From: Sipunculus nudus
Taxonomy: Eukaryota > Annelida > Sipuncula > Golfingiida > Sipunculidae
DNA: 64,000 bases
Direction of reading: 5' to 3'
NCBI GenBank assembly: GCA_026874595.1
Contig: CM049321.1
Coordinates: 1,052,479 to 1,116,478, forward strand
Positions 45,757 to 57,264 of this stretch are shown here, piece by piece. The notes below the pieces were generated by a model that was not told the origin of the DNA, did not search any database, and was given only the letters and a program-made list of their open reading frames with translations. The translations under genes and the position numbers were made by a program. Every line of letters begins with the position of its first letter. Position 1 is the first letter of the stretch.

Positions 45757-48382
45757 AGCTCAGCTGACTATAAGTCATCTGAGCTATAGTCGTGGTCCAT
45801 TGTCCGTCGTCCGTCCGTCTGTCCGTCCGTCCGTCCGTCCGTCCGTCCGTCCGTAGATGTGGCACGTTTTGAAACCGTAAGACCTAGAAATCCAAAATTC
45901 AGCATAATGTTAGATGTCCCCAAGATCTCCTACCAAGCCGAAAACTGGGTCTTTGCGATTTCATTCCTTTGAGAAATTAAGGAAAAACCTCAATTTTTTA
46001 TTAAAAACCTATTTTCACACTTTAGGACTGCCTAATATCAAAACCACTCATCTGTTTTTCCTCATATTTCCTATAAATAATCCTCTATATAATTCCTATG
46101 TACATGCCAGAAATTAGGTCTGTATTATTTAATTTAAAAAAGTTATGGGCCCAAACATAATGCATTTTGTAAATAATCAGGAAAGAAATTTTATCACTTA
46201 ACACAAAACTTGTTAAAGCTAAGCACTTTTTTTCCAGTAATATTACTTTTATTAACCAAAATTAAATTGTATACCCAAAATTAGATCAAAATCTTTTAAA
46301 TTTTTAAAAATATTAGCAAAAATAAAAAATTGGTACCTTAAATTTTGCCCAAATTTGACCATGGCACGTTTTTTTGCTGTAACTGCTGTGGATTTAATTT
46401 TCACAGCATGTTTTTGTTACCTTTTCAACTGTTAACACCAAAAATTTGAAACCAGTTGATCAAAAACTGTAGATTTTATTCAAGTTTTCAAGCACCATGT
46501 CACATATTGCTAGTGTTATGCAGTTTGCTAGAGCTCAGCTCCCGAGCTTCAGCTCTAAGTTCCTTAAATTTGGCATACAGTTAGATTTCTCCAAAATCCC
46601 CTACCATGCCAAGAATTTGGTCACTAGGACTTAATTCCTTCGAGATATCAATGAAAAACTTCATTTTTCCATTAAAAACCCAATGTTACACTTTAAGACT
46701 GCCTAATATCAAAACCACTGATCTGACTTTGATCATATATAATATACATACTTTTCTATACATTCACTACGCACATGCCAGAAATGATGTCAGTATTGTG
46801 TATTTTTTTTTAAGTTATGGGCCCAAACATAATGCACTTTGTAAAAAATCAAGAAATATATTTACTCCCTTAACAAGGGCATTGCTGAAGCTAGAGATCT
46901 TTTTTGTCAGGAATGTAACATTATTTAATCAAGATTCAATTGAATACCCAAAATTAGTTCTGAATTTTTCAAATTTTATAAGTTATTAGTATAAATATAA
47001 AATTTGTACCTTAAATTTGCCCAACTGTGACCATGGCACGTTTGTTTCCCGTGAGCACTGTTGATATAATTTTCATATCATGCACTCATAAGGATTTCAG
47101 CTTTTTAGTTTAGAAAGCTGAAAGAAATTTGCCAAATATTGTAGCTTTTATTAATGTTTTTTACGAGACCCTGTCAGACTTTGGCTCTCTCCAGCCCCTC
47201 TTGAGTCACCTGTATGTTGACCTTGTTGACCTTTCATCAAATTATGCATGCTTGAGGGGAGAATCCAGGCAGCTTATGGCCAGCCACAGTTGATCCAGGT
47301 GTTCAACCCAACTCATCTAGTAGTTTTAACCAACAACATAACAATAAACAATAAATTAATAAATTTTTATTGGTTTTTGATAACAAATTAAAGAAAAATA
47401 GAAAAGGAATTTGTTAGTTTATAATAACAGGAAATTAACTTGCAGTTACTGATGATATAAGAATCTTGTATCGATGGGTAGAATGTCACATATTCCAAAT
47501 AACACCATGCAGTCACCTATGGCAGTTTTCAGTTCATTTTTAATGATAAAGAAGTAAATCATATCATTCATTACTAATCATTAAGGATTATATGAAGGAA
47601 ATTAATGATAGACAAAGATGCAGTTGATAATATTAATCTAGATTCCTACTGTGTCTAGTGTGTACATTGATGTGAAATTAGTCCAAAATGAATTTTTTAC
47701 AGTTATTTTTTAATATAAATAAAAGCCATAAAACCAGGTACTTATGATCATTATTTAAATGTGTGAATTTTGTATATTCTGGATTCTCAACATCATTGTT
47801 TGGTGAAAACTGAATAAATACCAGACATGGTCAAATACTTTGTAATTGTATTTAAATACGAATATGATTATGTACTCCATTATAAAATTTCTTGCATAAA
47901 GAATGGGAATTCAGGTAAAAATGAAAGTATATGAATACTCGTGCAAATACTTTCAAAATGTATTCATGAATGCATTCATGAATATATTCTTTGATATTAT
48001 TTTAATAATCATATCAGTTATATTTCATTTTAAAAAATCATATGATTCTCTTATTATTTTTAATAAAAATTATATTTGGGACAATATTTGTAATTTTTTT
48101 AATAAATAGTTAAACTCTTATATTATATGTTCTGCTTATAAGTTATATGGCCAAGTCAAAATCTGTGTGACAGTAGTACTCCATTTGTTAATAAAATAAA
48201 TGAAATCAATCCTCTTCCCTGTCTCCAAAGGTACTATCAAAATCATACATAAGCTAAACAACAACAACTCATAATACAGCTTATATTTATTACCACACAA
48301 AACCAGCATGTGCCTCATTTCTAAATAATATTTTTTTATCATATATAACAGCTGAGCGTCGTGACCCATAGGTCCCTTGTTT
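45757..48382 (+). mobile_element. Family II element, full length, 2.6 kb, in intron 2
   Basis: AGCTCAGCTGACTATAAGTC follows a T-run, then (GTCC)n at about 45820-45854. The 3' end is ACAGCTGAGCGTCGTGACCC and CCCTTGTTT. It is the cleanest copy of this subtype. Close relatives are 16630-19235 and the 3' fragment 35827-37932. Confidence 0.78.
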
Positions 48383-48997
48383 GTTAATGAAATGTGCCTT
48401 TTCATATAACACTTAGGCCTATTTTTAGCTCAGCTGACTTTCAGTCATGCTGTGCTATAGTGATTAGTCTTTTTTTGTTGTCCTTCTGTCTGTCCATCTG
48501 GCTGTTCTGCCGGCTGTCCATCGGTAAACAGGGCTCAAATCATAACCTTAAGGGCTAGGATCATGAACCCTATGCAGTCTTAGAGGTTCTAAAAAGATCT
48601 CCTAACAAACCTGAAATTAGGTCACTGCGACCTATGTTCTCTGAGTTGCAGGGTGTGTTTGCACCCCCAAGAATTAATTCTTATAGCCAAAATTTTCATC
48701 CCAAACCTTCTGTCTTTCACATACAGCTCACCTACCAACAAGGGAAGAATCAAAATTATTTTGAGGTCACAAGGTCAAAGGTCAAGGTCACAGGACCCAC
48801 TTCTTTGAAAGGCTTGTGGATGCATTTTAAGCCAAACCTTTCATCCCAATCCTTTGATCTTTCACATATGGCTCATCTACCAAGTGGAAGAAGAATCCTA
48901 TAGATTTTTTTTGTCATAAGGTCAAAGGTCACAGGATCCACTTCTTTAAAAAGGTTGCGGACAGATTTCAAGCTAATTTTCATTCCAAACCTTCCAG

Positions 48998-49192
48998 CAC
49001 TGACATATCACTGACATATCACTGACATATCACTGACATATCACTGACGTATCACTGACGTATCACTGACGTGTCACTGACGTGTCACTGACGTGTCACT
49101 GACGTGTCACTGACGTATCACTGACATATTACTGACATATCACTGACGTATCACTGACATATCACTGACATATCACTGACATATCACTGACC
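48998..49192 (+). repeat. 11-bp minisatellite, about 17 copies
   Basis: ATCACTGACAT-type units in tandem, with a central block in which CAT becomes CGT or CGTG (TCACTGACGTG). The sister element has a single CACTGATATC at the same place (about 26229). The array therefore grew from one unit. Confidence 0.92.
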
Positions 49193-49580
49193 TGTTGTTT
49201 TTGATGTTGTCAAAGGTCTAGTTCACAGCACCCACTTCTTGCGTTGGGTCATTTTAAGGCAAACTTTTCAACCTATAACCTTCCATCTTTCATATATGGC
49301 TGACCTACCAATAGGAGAAGAACCCTAATGATGAGGAGTTCAAAAGGTCAGAGGTCAAGGTCACAATACTAAATTGTTCCAAATGCTTGTAGCATATTTA
49401 AAGCTAAACTGTTGATCCAAAACCTTCAGTCTTTCACATATGTCTCATCTTTTTTTTTTTTTTTTTTTATTATATCTTTATTGCAACAAAAATATACCAA
49501 GAATAACAAATATTGTATTATTACATTGCATTGTCATGTACACAATAGATTGTCATCATCTTTCTCAGTTGGTCCCCATT

Positions 49581-50652
49581 TCAAATAATGGAGCTGTAAT
49601 CTATCCTTCTTTTTTGGTAATCCATGTTAAATATTTTAACATAATCTACTTTTGACTTGTACGCTCTCAAGCTCAATTTACCTGCGTCCCTGTTCATATA
49701 AACATATTGCTTATATATATTAATCAAAGTACTAATGAGACAGCGGTTGTCACTCTCAACAATATAACCATATACAATAACTAACTCTGAGATATTCGGC
49801 ATCATTACATTAAACATCTTTGCCCATTTCATGATCTGAAAATACAAGTTTTTCACATGTTGACAACTACAAAATAGATGATTAACAGTTTCTGGTTCGG
49901 TGAAACAATATGAACATAATCTGGTCTCAATCAATTTCCATGAATACAGTTTATTATTTACACCTATATAGTTGTGAATTACTTTGAACTGGAACTCACG
50001 AGAATAAGTATCATAACAATTTATATATACATTATTACATATTTCTGTCCAGTCTACTCCATCAAATTTACTCACAAAGTTTACTTTTGCCAATGGTTCT
50101 TCACATAAATGGTATAGCAGCATTTTATATACCTGATTTGATTTAAGAAGGTTTAGGTTTGCCAACTTACCGTTACATACAATGTAGTCCGAACACCTAT
50201 ATTTGTCAACTAAACCTTGTGTAACATTATTAGCAGTGAGAGAAAACCATTTAAGTGGAATTGTACATAATAGAGAATTATATAACATGACACAGCTGTT
50301 ATATTTGTCTTCTGGTAATATTTCATCAGGTTGTTTTACACAACCATTTCCATTGACTAAATCTGCTATATGATTTATACCAACCTTGCCCAGCTGGCTA
50401 AAGTTTATGGACTGGTTATTTATTTTAAATGGTTTATTTCGCCAGAGAGGTTGGACAAGTACTTCTTCTGGAGTTTCTGGGGAACAGCTTGCAAACTGAG
50501 ACCATATATGAAACGCATTCTTATAGAAAGACAACTTGTATGACACTAGACTGTTAATATCAAAATTAGTCCCCACGTTCAACATATGGACTCCAACTTT
50601 CAATAAACAATAAAGTGGAATGATTTTCCATTTCCCGATTTTATCATCTATA
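49581..50652 (-). pseudogene. LINE ORF2 C-terminal part
   Basis: About 355 codons, read on the minus strand directly from the inserted DNA element. A cysteine/histidine cluster (LCSYCFTEPETVNHLFCSC) corresponds to the C-terminal zinc-knuckle-like region of L1/Tx1 ORF2. The natural reading starts with TIDDKIGKWKII after the TATA target duplication. Residues before that come from the element's inverted repeat. The stop is at about 49581, close to the poly(A) tail. Confidence 0.82.
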
Positions 50653-51097
50653 GTCCGTTCCACCAACCGTGAAATACTGTTTTTTCACGTTTTCTTTTCC
50701 ACCTTGATATATAATCTGTGTTCTTAGCAATAAGGTGAATTCCCAGAAAACGACCTAATTTTATATGAAGTCAGTGATAATGTATTAAAAACAACTTACA
50801 TCACGACGCTGAGGTGTTGTTTACTTTATGTGAGAAGTGCATAGCCAACTTGGCAAAACTGAACGGCGTTGTATGTGAAATCTTTGCCTTCATAATGGAA
50901 TGATGTAACCGTGACGTCACGGTCATCGCGTGAAATTTCCTGAATACACGTTATGAAGAGGTCTTCAGGTGTCACCGTGTTCAGTAGACCCAGCTGGGCT
51001 CCGATATCAAATACTGAATACTGCCGTATTTTTACACAGAGCCCTGGTCATGGCCAGGCAGGCAGTTTCATTCATGTAGCCTATGGTCCAACTTGTC

Positions 51098-51147
<50 letters not shown>

Positions 51148-53142
51148 CGACATTAAAGGCATAATTAGGCCTATCCCAAACTGACGCAATTTATATTGCT
51201 TATTTTTTCCACGTATCATATGTGTTTGAAGAACATTATTCATCATTGTAATTACCACAGCCTGAGGTAAATCCACTTAAAACCAGTGTTTTGCACTGCC
51301 GGGAATCCTGCTCTAAGATGAGCTAATATATTTTGTCAACTTGTTATACACGCGGGCAGTACCCTGTCATTTGAGGCGATGTAGACATCATGGTTCCATG
51401 GCAGCACAAACTGTGGGTAACAAAGCAAGGATTGCAAATTAAGAAATTGAATAGCTACCGTCCGATTTATAGTCATGGTATTGAAGTCACGAAATGAATT
51501 GTGATTTTATCATAAATATTCCATTTATTTATCCACAAAGTTCAAAAGAACTTGTACATTTATAATATATCAATGTTTTAAACCCCTCTTCAAATGTTGG
51601 ACTGTTCTAGCCAAGCTGAAACATTGTCCTATGAGGTTTGATCATTTGTTTATACATCGCCAATACTTTTCATGTAAAATTTGCTATTGGTGTTAAATTT
51701 GTTCCTTTTCTTAGTCATTTCCTTATAACTATTACTTATCTGACATTTTCCTAGCGTTTTTCTCATTATATGGTCTATCTCTTCATTATTTACTTAGTAG
51801 TAATCATCGTGCAGAATTTTTCCAGCTGGGTTGAATGCCGTTGGAATTAAAGGCGGAGGACAAACTAAAAAAGCCTGGGAACATTTTCAGTGGCATTACC
51901 CATATACTGGCTTCTTGCCACCCCCACTTATAATGAACTGGTCGGAATATTCTCCTAACTTTTGACCATTCCGGGCGTACTTGCAGCGCGATATAAACGA
52001 TCCCATTTCAAGGTTGGGATGACGCAAGACATCAATTAAAATGTTTATTCTGGACCGTAGGTTATGCCTAAATTAAGGCAGAAATAAAATGTTTTCAGAA
52101 ATAACATTTAATTGGTAAGTGGACATAATTACTGTATACATACGTCATATTTAAAAAAAAGGAAGTGGTAATGAATATATGTTTCTAATATTACCAATAA
52201 ATTCATAGTAGGCCTTTGGAAACACTAGAATTTCCTTTTCCATGGAAAATCGCCAGGAAAGGTAATGTGTTCAGATACTGTCAGGGAGGAATAGTTTATG
52301 TTCATTCGAATTAAAAATTTAAACCCCTGCGGAACTTGAAATTGACATTGGATTGAATGGAGTGTGTGACCTCTGCACAGTGAGCCGCCGGTGATACATT
52401 GTAAAAGGTGGTAGTGCGTGGGGACCTGCCTGGAGAAAATCTGTAGGGCACACACGTGTACACACGTGCCGTTTTAACCATTAATATTGTTATTAATACG
52501 GCTTGTAATCACTGATATGGTCATAAGGAAAGATATCTTCCATCGATATTTAAAATATAGGTGGTGGCGGTGGAAATAACACTTTTGAACGGCTTACATC
52601 ACTCTTATCAACACATTCAGGTGATACATGTTTTTTTCGTGATGAATATACCGACTCATTGTAGTAACTTTATGCAATAAGTTGTTGTTGTAAATGTATC
52701 TGGTTTTCTGTTATCCTGTCTCTGAAAAAGCGCAGGGATGCCATTCATCATTCATGTACAATCATATGATATAACAGGGGCTACATGCATGTATTAATGA
52801 CAGTACTTAACGTGCTATCTGCTATTATTGTTTGACCACCTCACATCTCCAAACAGCGGGATTCTATCTCCTGCAAAATGGAACACCGCTTATGACGTCA
52901 CGCACGTGCGAGGCAGAATCTTGTCAGTTGACCAAGTACAAAATGTCGTAAACAGCCCGCGAGTTTCTCCTGGATTTTGATTTTTGTTCATTACAGGCTA
53001 TTCATCTCGGGTATGTGGCATTTTTCCTGTCAGAAAATTAGGTCGCGTTCTCATTTAACTCTGTACCAAAAATCTTCGTTGTGTCTCAATTCTTTTTAAA
53101 ATGATCGCGAAAAAACAGTATTTCACGGTTGGTGGAACGGAC
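50653..53142. mobile_element. Non-autonomous DNA transposon, 34-bp perfect inverted termini
   Basis: A 2490-bp insertion in the LINE's ORF2. The left end GTCCGTTCCACCAACCGTGA... (50653-50686) is the exact inverse of 53109-53142 over 34 bp. Flanks are TATA on both sides (50649-50652, 53143-53146), so the target duplication is TA or TATA. The disrupted LINE frame is collinear across it. No transposase-like ORF is present. Inside are an (AT)n run at 51099-51143 and full TGACGTCA motifs at 50912-50919 and 52893-52900. TA target use suggests a Tc1/mariner-type mobiliser, but the ends do not identify a superfamily. Confidence 0.88.
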
Positions 53143-53146
53143 TATA

Positions 53147-53511
53147 ATAATTTTTTAACCCATATGATTCGTTGAGTTTTATATTTTAATTCGAAATCTG
53201 GTAATCTAATTCCTCCAATACTATAGTCCCCAATTAATGACTTGTATTTCACTTTTGGCCGTCGCCCATTCCAGATAAAGTTGGTAATGAGTTCTTTGAT
53301 TTTTTGGATATTTTTCACCGGAGGATCAATTATATTGCTAACATAATATATTTGTTACATCCCTAATGACTGGACAATTTCTTTTCTTCCATAAATCGTT
53401 AATCTCCTACATTTCCACAAGTTCAATGTATTACTAAGTTTACCTATCACCTTTTCGTAATTTAGTTTTACAGAAAGGTCTCTATTATAGGTGTAATATA
53501 TGTCTAGTACT
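53147..53511 (-). pseudogene. LINE ORF2 segment after RT (thumb region), degenerate
   Basis: Reading the minus strand across at least one stop gives IKVLDIYYTYNRDLS, then LNLWKCRRLTIYGRKEIVQS, then FIWNGRRPKVKYKSL and SIGGIRLPDFELKYK. This is the conserved order after the RT domain in L1/Tx1 elements. It connects to the C-terminal part once the DNA element is removed. Confidence 0.75.
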
Positions 53512-53913
53512 TTAATTTGCTTTCGTTGTTAAGTTGGTCCATGAGAACTCTCCAATCTTTTCAGATGAATATCTGCTTGAACCGATCCATGCAATTTCTG
53601 ATTTACTTTTGTTTAATTCTAATGTAGAATAAGTTGAAAACTCGGCCATAATGGAAAGCAAATATTCGAGTGAGTGGGAATCTTTTAAGAAATAGCTGGC
53701 ATCGTCCGCAAAAAGGCACTGTTTTATGACATTATTATTGATGCTTATTCCCTTAATATTATCATTATCTCTAACTTTGGCCGACAAAATTTCTATAGCA
53801 AACAAGAAAAGATAAGGAGCCAGGGGGTCACCTTGTCTGGCTCCCCTCTGTAGTTTGAAATACCCTGTTGATCTCCCAAAATTCATCACACAACTTTCGG
53901 CATTTGTATACAA
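53512..53913 (-). pseudogene. LINE ORF2 reverse transcriptase, second half
   Basis: 133 codons containing GARQGDPLAPYLFLFAIEIL and the catalytic LFADDASYF (A/F-x-D-D box). It belongs to the same RT as 53967-55088 but in another frame: the reading slips just after FAAAFDSLDF near 53970. ELNKSKSEIAWIG follows, as in other L1-like RTs. Confidence 0.88.
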
Positions 53914-53966
53914 GATTCCTACCCATTTTAAAAAAGTTTTAGGAAAATCAAAACGCTCAAGAACTG

Positions 53967-55088
53967 TTAATAGAAATCCAAACTATCAAAGGCAGCTGCA
54001 AAGTCTGCAGCGAAAAAGATGCCTTTCATATTTTCTGACTTCGTGTATTCCAATATATCTGATATAAGCCTGTTCGCCTCTGCTATTGACCTTCTAGGTA
54101 CAAACGCATACTGATCGGTATCAATCAATTTAAACAAGATCGGCTTAATACGCGATACAAGAATTTTACAAATAACTTTTGTGTCAGTATTTATAAGACT
54201 TATGGGTCTCCACCCGCTCAACAGTCGGTTATCCTTGCCCTGTTTCTCTATGAGGGTGATGACAGCCTTATTTTGGCTCGGACTCAGTGACCCACATTCA
54301 AAAGATTCATTAAAACTATTTAAAATATCTTTACCCAAAATATCAAAAAATGCAATTATAAATTCTTTTGGAAGCCCATCATTACCAGGTGTTTTTCCAT
54401 TTGGCATATCTTTTATTGCTTTATGGAGTTCTGCTATTGTTATAGGAGATTCTAGTAAAGTCTTTTCAGTCCCACTTAAAGTTTGAATATTTACATTTTG
54501 AAGATAATTTCTACAATCCTCTTCGGTAACATTACTTTTCCTTTTATACTTATCTGAAAAGTGAGTTTTAATTTCCATAAGAATGCTAGTTGCATCTGTT
54601 ATTTCTTCATTATTTATTAATAGCTTTCTGATATGACTTTTATATTTTTGTTTTTTCTCCAGATTGAGAAAATAACTGGTATTTCTTTCACCCTCCTCGT
54701 ACCATTGTATACGAGATCTTATTATTATACCCTCGGTGATTTTTTCATACATTTGGTCAAGTTTACTTTTATATTCCCTGTAAAGTTTACATTTCATGAT
54801 ATCGTCTGATAAGGTGTTTTCAATAGATTTTACTTTAGCTTCTAACTCTTGACGATCTTTACGAAATTTCCGCGCTTTTGTTTTTGAGTATGCAGTCGTA
54901 AATTCCCTAATTTTGAACTTCAGGTACTCCCAGATTTTAACATAATTTTTACCTGCGGGAAAAATTTCTTTCCATGTAGTATATTTCGATCGCAACTCCT
55001 CCACATACTTGGAATCGTCAAGCAATGACGTATTAAACTTCCAATGGGAAGGCCCATACTTTGGGTTTGAAAATCTATTTATCTCCAC
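53967..55088 (-). pseudogene. LINE ORF2 endonuclease end and reverse transcriptase, first half
   Basis: 373 codons. The frame is open slightly upstream, where GLSSDHSVILVEINRF is the C-terminal SDH motif of the endonuclease. Then comes a basic linker (residues 1-190), then RT motifs: MPNGKTPGNDGLPKEF, GWRPISLINTDTKVICKIL, QYAFVPRRS, and FAADFAAAFDSLDF with the first catalytic Asp. It ends in a stop created by the frame break before the GARQGDP motif. Confidence 0.9.
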
Positions 55089-55811
55089 TAGAATGACAGA
55101 GTGATCCGAGGACAGCCCTGGTAAAATTTCGGAGTTAATTCATTTGACAACAGAAAATAATCAAGTCTTCTTTGAATAAATGGAACAAGAGTTCTCCAGG
55201 TGTAGTTGTTACAATTCGGGTGCTGTGTTCTCCAAATATCAGTTAGGTCATTTTCAGCTATAAGTTCTTCTATTAATGAGATTGTCCGCATTTTTTGGTG
55301 TGTAATTTCCCCCCTGGGCATCAGCATTTGAAAGTGCACAGTTAAAATCCCCACCTATTATAATAGAAAAGGATTCGTAATCTGAAAAGGCTCTAATTTC
55401 TGTGATTATACGTTTCATAAATCCAATCTGTTCATTTTCTTTATTTGGCATATAAATATTAATAATTAAAAATGATTGTCCATATAATTCACAGTGAATA
55501 AGTATATATCTTCCTTGAGTATCACATTTCATTGTATAACATTTAAATTCTACCTGATTTCCAATCAAGACCATTACCCCTCGACTGTCGTTACTACCGT
55601 GTGAAAAATAAGAAACCCCATGCCACTGATTCCACCATGCACGTTCAGTTGATTTATCGCAATGCGCTTCTTGGAGAAAACATATACTTTCATTTCCCCC
55701 ATGTTTTGAAAACCAATTAAGGATTTTCCTTCTTTTCCTATAATTCCTAAGTCCTCTGACATTGTGAGAATATAGCTTAATTTTCAACTCTGACAGGTTA
55801 AAATTTGCCAT
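55088..55811 (-). pseudogene. LINE ORF2 N-terminal AP-like endonuclease, frameshifted
   Basis: From ATG 55811 the frame reads an EEP-family nuclease: LYSHNVRGLRNYRKRRKI, ICFLQEAHCDK (catalytic Glu), FLIINIYMPN and IIGGDFNCAL. Near 55265-55300 the frame shifts and the second half (EELIAENDLTDIWRTQHP, then RRLDYFLLSN) is in another frame (to 55088). A further slip near 55115 precedes the SDH motif. This enzyme nicks target DNA for target-primed reverse transcription. Two small indels have destroyed it here. Confidence 0.88.
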
Positions 55812-56200
55812 TCAATAACAAAATCTTTCTGGCTCATTCAATCCGTAACAAAGCATTGTGATAACCTCGAACATTAACCTCTTGTGTTCAATACAGCAAA
55901 TTCCCATTGAATATTGTAGCAGCTCAGAAAAAAACACAGGCATTACAAACGTCTCAGATAAACCCTCGATGTGAACATGAACAACATGTAAACAGAAAAT
56001 TGAAAATAAAGTATAGTTCATATAGTCAGGTGCTTTAAGTATAATACCGTGGGTAATTCACTCGGATCCCCCCGCCCCCATTGAAAAACAAAATCACAAA
56101 CACAGCGTTTGAAGTCATGGTCTAATTCTGTCTGTATGGATCGTGACCCCGGTCAAGCCTTGGATTGTTCATGCCATGTCATAAGATCTCCGCGTGGGCG

Positions 56201-56956
56201 CTAAGTTTTTAATGGACCCGGTGTTCCCTTTGGACTGTTCTTGTATTTAATCACTCGAGGGACCGTCCAAGGTATAAACGCGAGCCATCCCTTTTGGCGC
56301 ATTTCTTTCATTACAGGGATTAACTTCTTATGAATACCTCTTGTGTACGGGTGTACGTCGTCAGTAAAGTATATGTTGTTTCCCTTTTCTTTTAATACAG
56401 ACACCGACACCTTTAGTATAGAATCTCTGTCATTACGGTTTTTGCATATGACATGAATAGGTCTCGCTCTCGGCGTACCTGTTTGACTATCAGACCGGCC
56501 AGACCTGTGCGCTTGCTGTATCTCTGGAACTGGATCCATTCCTATTTCTGTGGCCAGGAAATGATTCACAAAATCAAGACAGTCTGTTTCACGTCCTGTA
56601 CCTTCTGAACCTTCTGGAATATTGTGCATCACAAGAGTATTGGCTCTCAGGCGGTTACTTAAATAAATTATTTCCTGTTTCATTTCCTGGAATTCAAATT
56701 TAGACACATACTTTTCTTCATTGTCTGCTGTCTGACACTTAATTTCTTCAAACTCAGTCTCTATGTACGACACGCCCCTTTCTAAGTCTTCAACCTGTGT
56801 TTGCACTGCTGTTAACTTATCTTCTACTTTAGTTACTCTTTCCACATAGGAATTAAGTGTTGTCTGCTTATCATCTATTTTGTCCATCTTTTTCATTATC
56901 ATTTCCAACATTTCTCGGTCAGTCATGTTTGACACTTTGGATGTTACCTTAGCCAT
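56201..56956 (-). CDS. LINE ORF1 protein (coiled coil plus RRM, L1-type)
   Basis: 251 residues, apparently intact. Residues about 10-95 form a heptad-rich coiled coil (MIMKKMDKIDDKQTTLNSYV, then VEDKLTAVQTQVEDLERGV). The RRM-like core starts near LSNRLRANTLVMHNIPEGS. A basic C-terminal domain follows with HKKLIPVMKEMRQKGW. This is the layout of L1 ORF1p, a trimeric RNA-binding chaperone that packages LINE RNA. The gap to ORF2 is about 390 bp. It lies in a dead LINE copy, so expression as a host protein is unlikely. Confidence 0.87.
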   Translation of the reverse strand: MAKVTSKVSNMTDREMLEMIMKKMDKIDDKQTTLNSYVERVTKVEDKLTAVQTQVEDLERGVSYIETEFEEIKCQTADNEEKYVSKFEFQEMKQEIIYLSNRLRANTLVMHNIPEGSEGTGRETDCLDFVNHFLATEIGMDPVPEIQQAHRSGRSDSQTGTPRARPIHVICKNRNDRDSILKVSVSVLKEKGNNIYFTDDVHPYTRGIHKKLIPVMKEMRQKGWLAFIPWTVPRVIKYKNSPKGTPGPLKT

Positions 56957-57264
56957 TTTAAACGGTCCCTTAAGACAGCCTAATGAGAGTCAGTTGTCTT
57001 TCCGCGGAGCAGGTGATCCGTAGGCAATGTTGGCGCGATATGCTTGTGCTTTTGCTGGTATGTCTATAATATGAGTGATTACTCACCAAACCAATGGTAC
57101 TTGCCCCTCCAGATTTGTCCAGATAGTCCAGAGATATGACAAATTATTCCTGAAAGCGTTTGGTCCTTTCTGACGGATATTTCCCATTATTTTTTGACGT
57201 GGAAGGAGGAGGACCGTAAAGTGTGTCTCACCCCAGCGCCATTGCGACCTTGACCTCCTCATCC
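56957..57264 (-). other. LINE 5' UTR
   Basis: 308 bp between the 14-bp target duplication and ORF1. It is the GC-richer part of the LINE and is presumably its internal promoter. No specific motif is assigned. Confidence 0.6.

Larger units (their letters stand above)
49451..57264 (-). mobile_element. L1/Tx1-like non-LTR retrotransposon (LINE), minus strand
   Basis: A near full-length 7.8-kb LINE antisense to the sulfotransferase gene. On the minus strand the order is 5' UTR (57264-56957), ORF1 (56956-56201), ORF2 (55811 to about 49581), an AATAAA signal (complement at about 49478-49483) and a poly(A) tail (T-run from 49451). It is flanked by the 14-bp target duplication CATATGTCTCATCT at 49437-49450 and 57265-57278. 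ORF2 has at least three frame breaks and is split by a 2.49-kb DNA element, so the copy is dead. Without that insert the LINE is about 5.3 kb, a usual size. Confidence 0.92.

Noticed and set aside
50953-51276. Ile/Tyr-repeat ORFs on both strands
   Set aside because: Translation of an AT microsatellite within the TIR element.
54181-54486. 101-codon plus-strand ORF within the LINE
   Set aside because: Antisense shadow of the reverse transcriptase.
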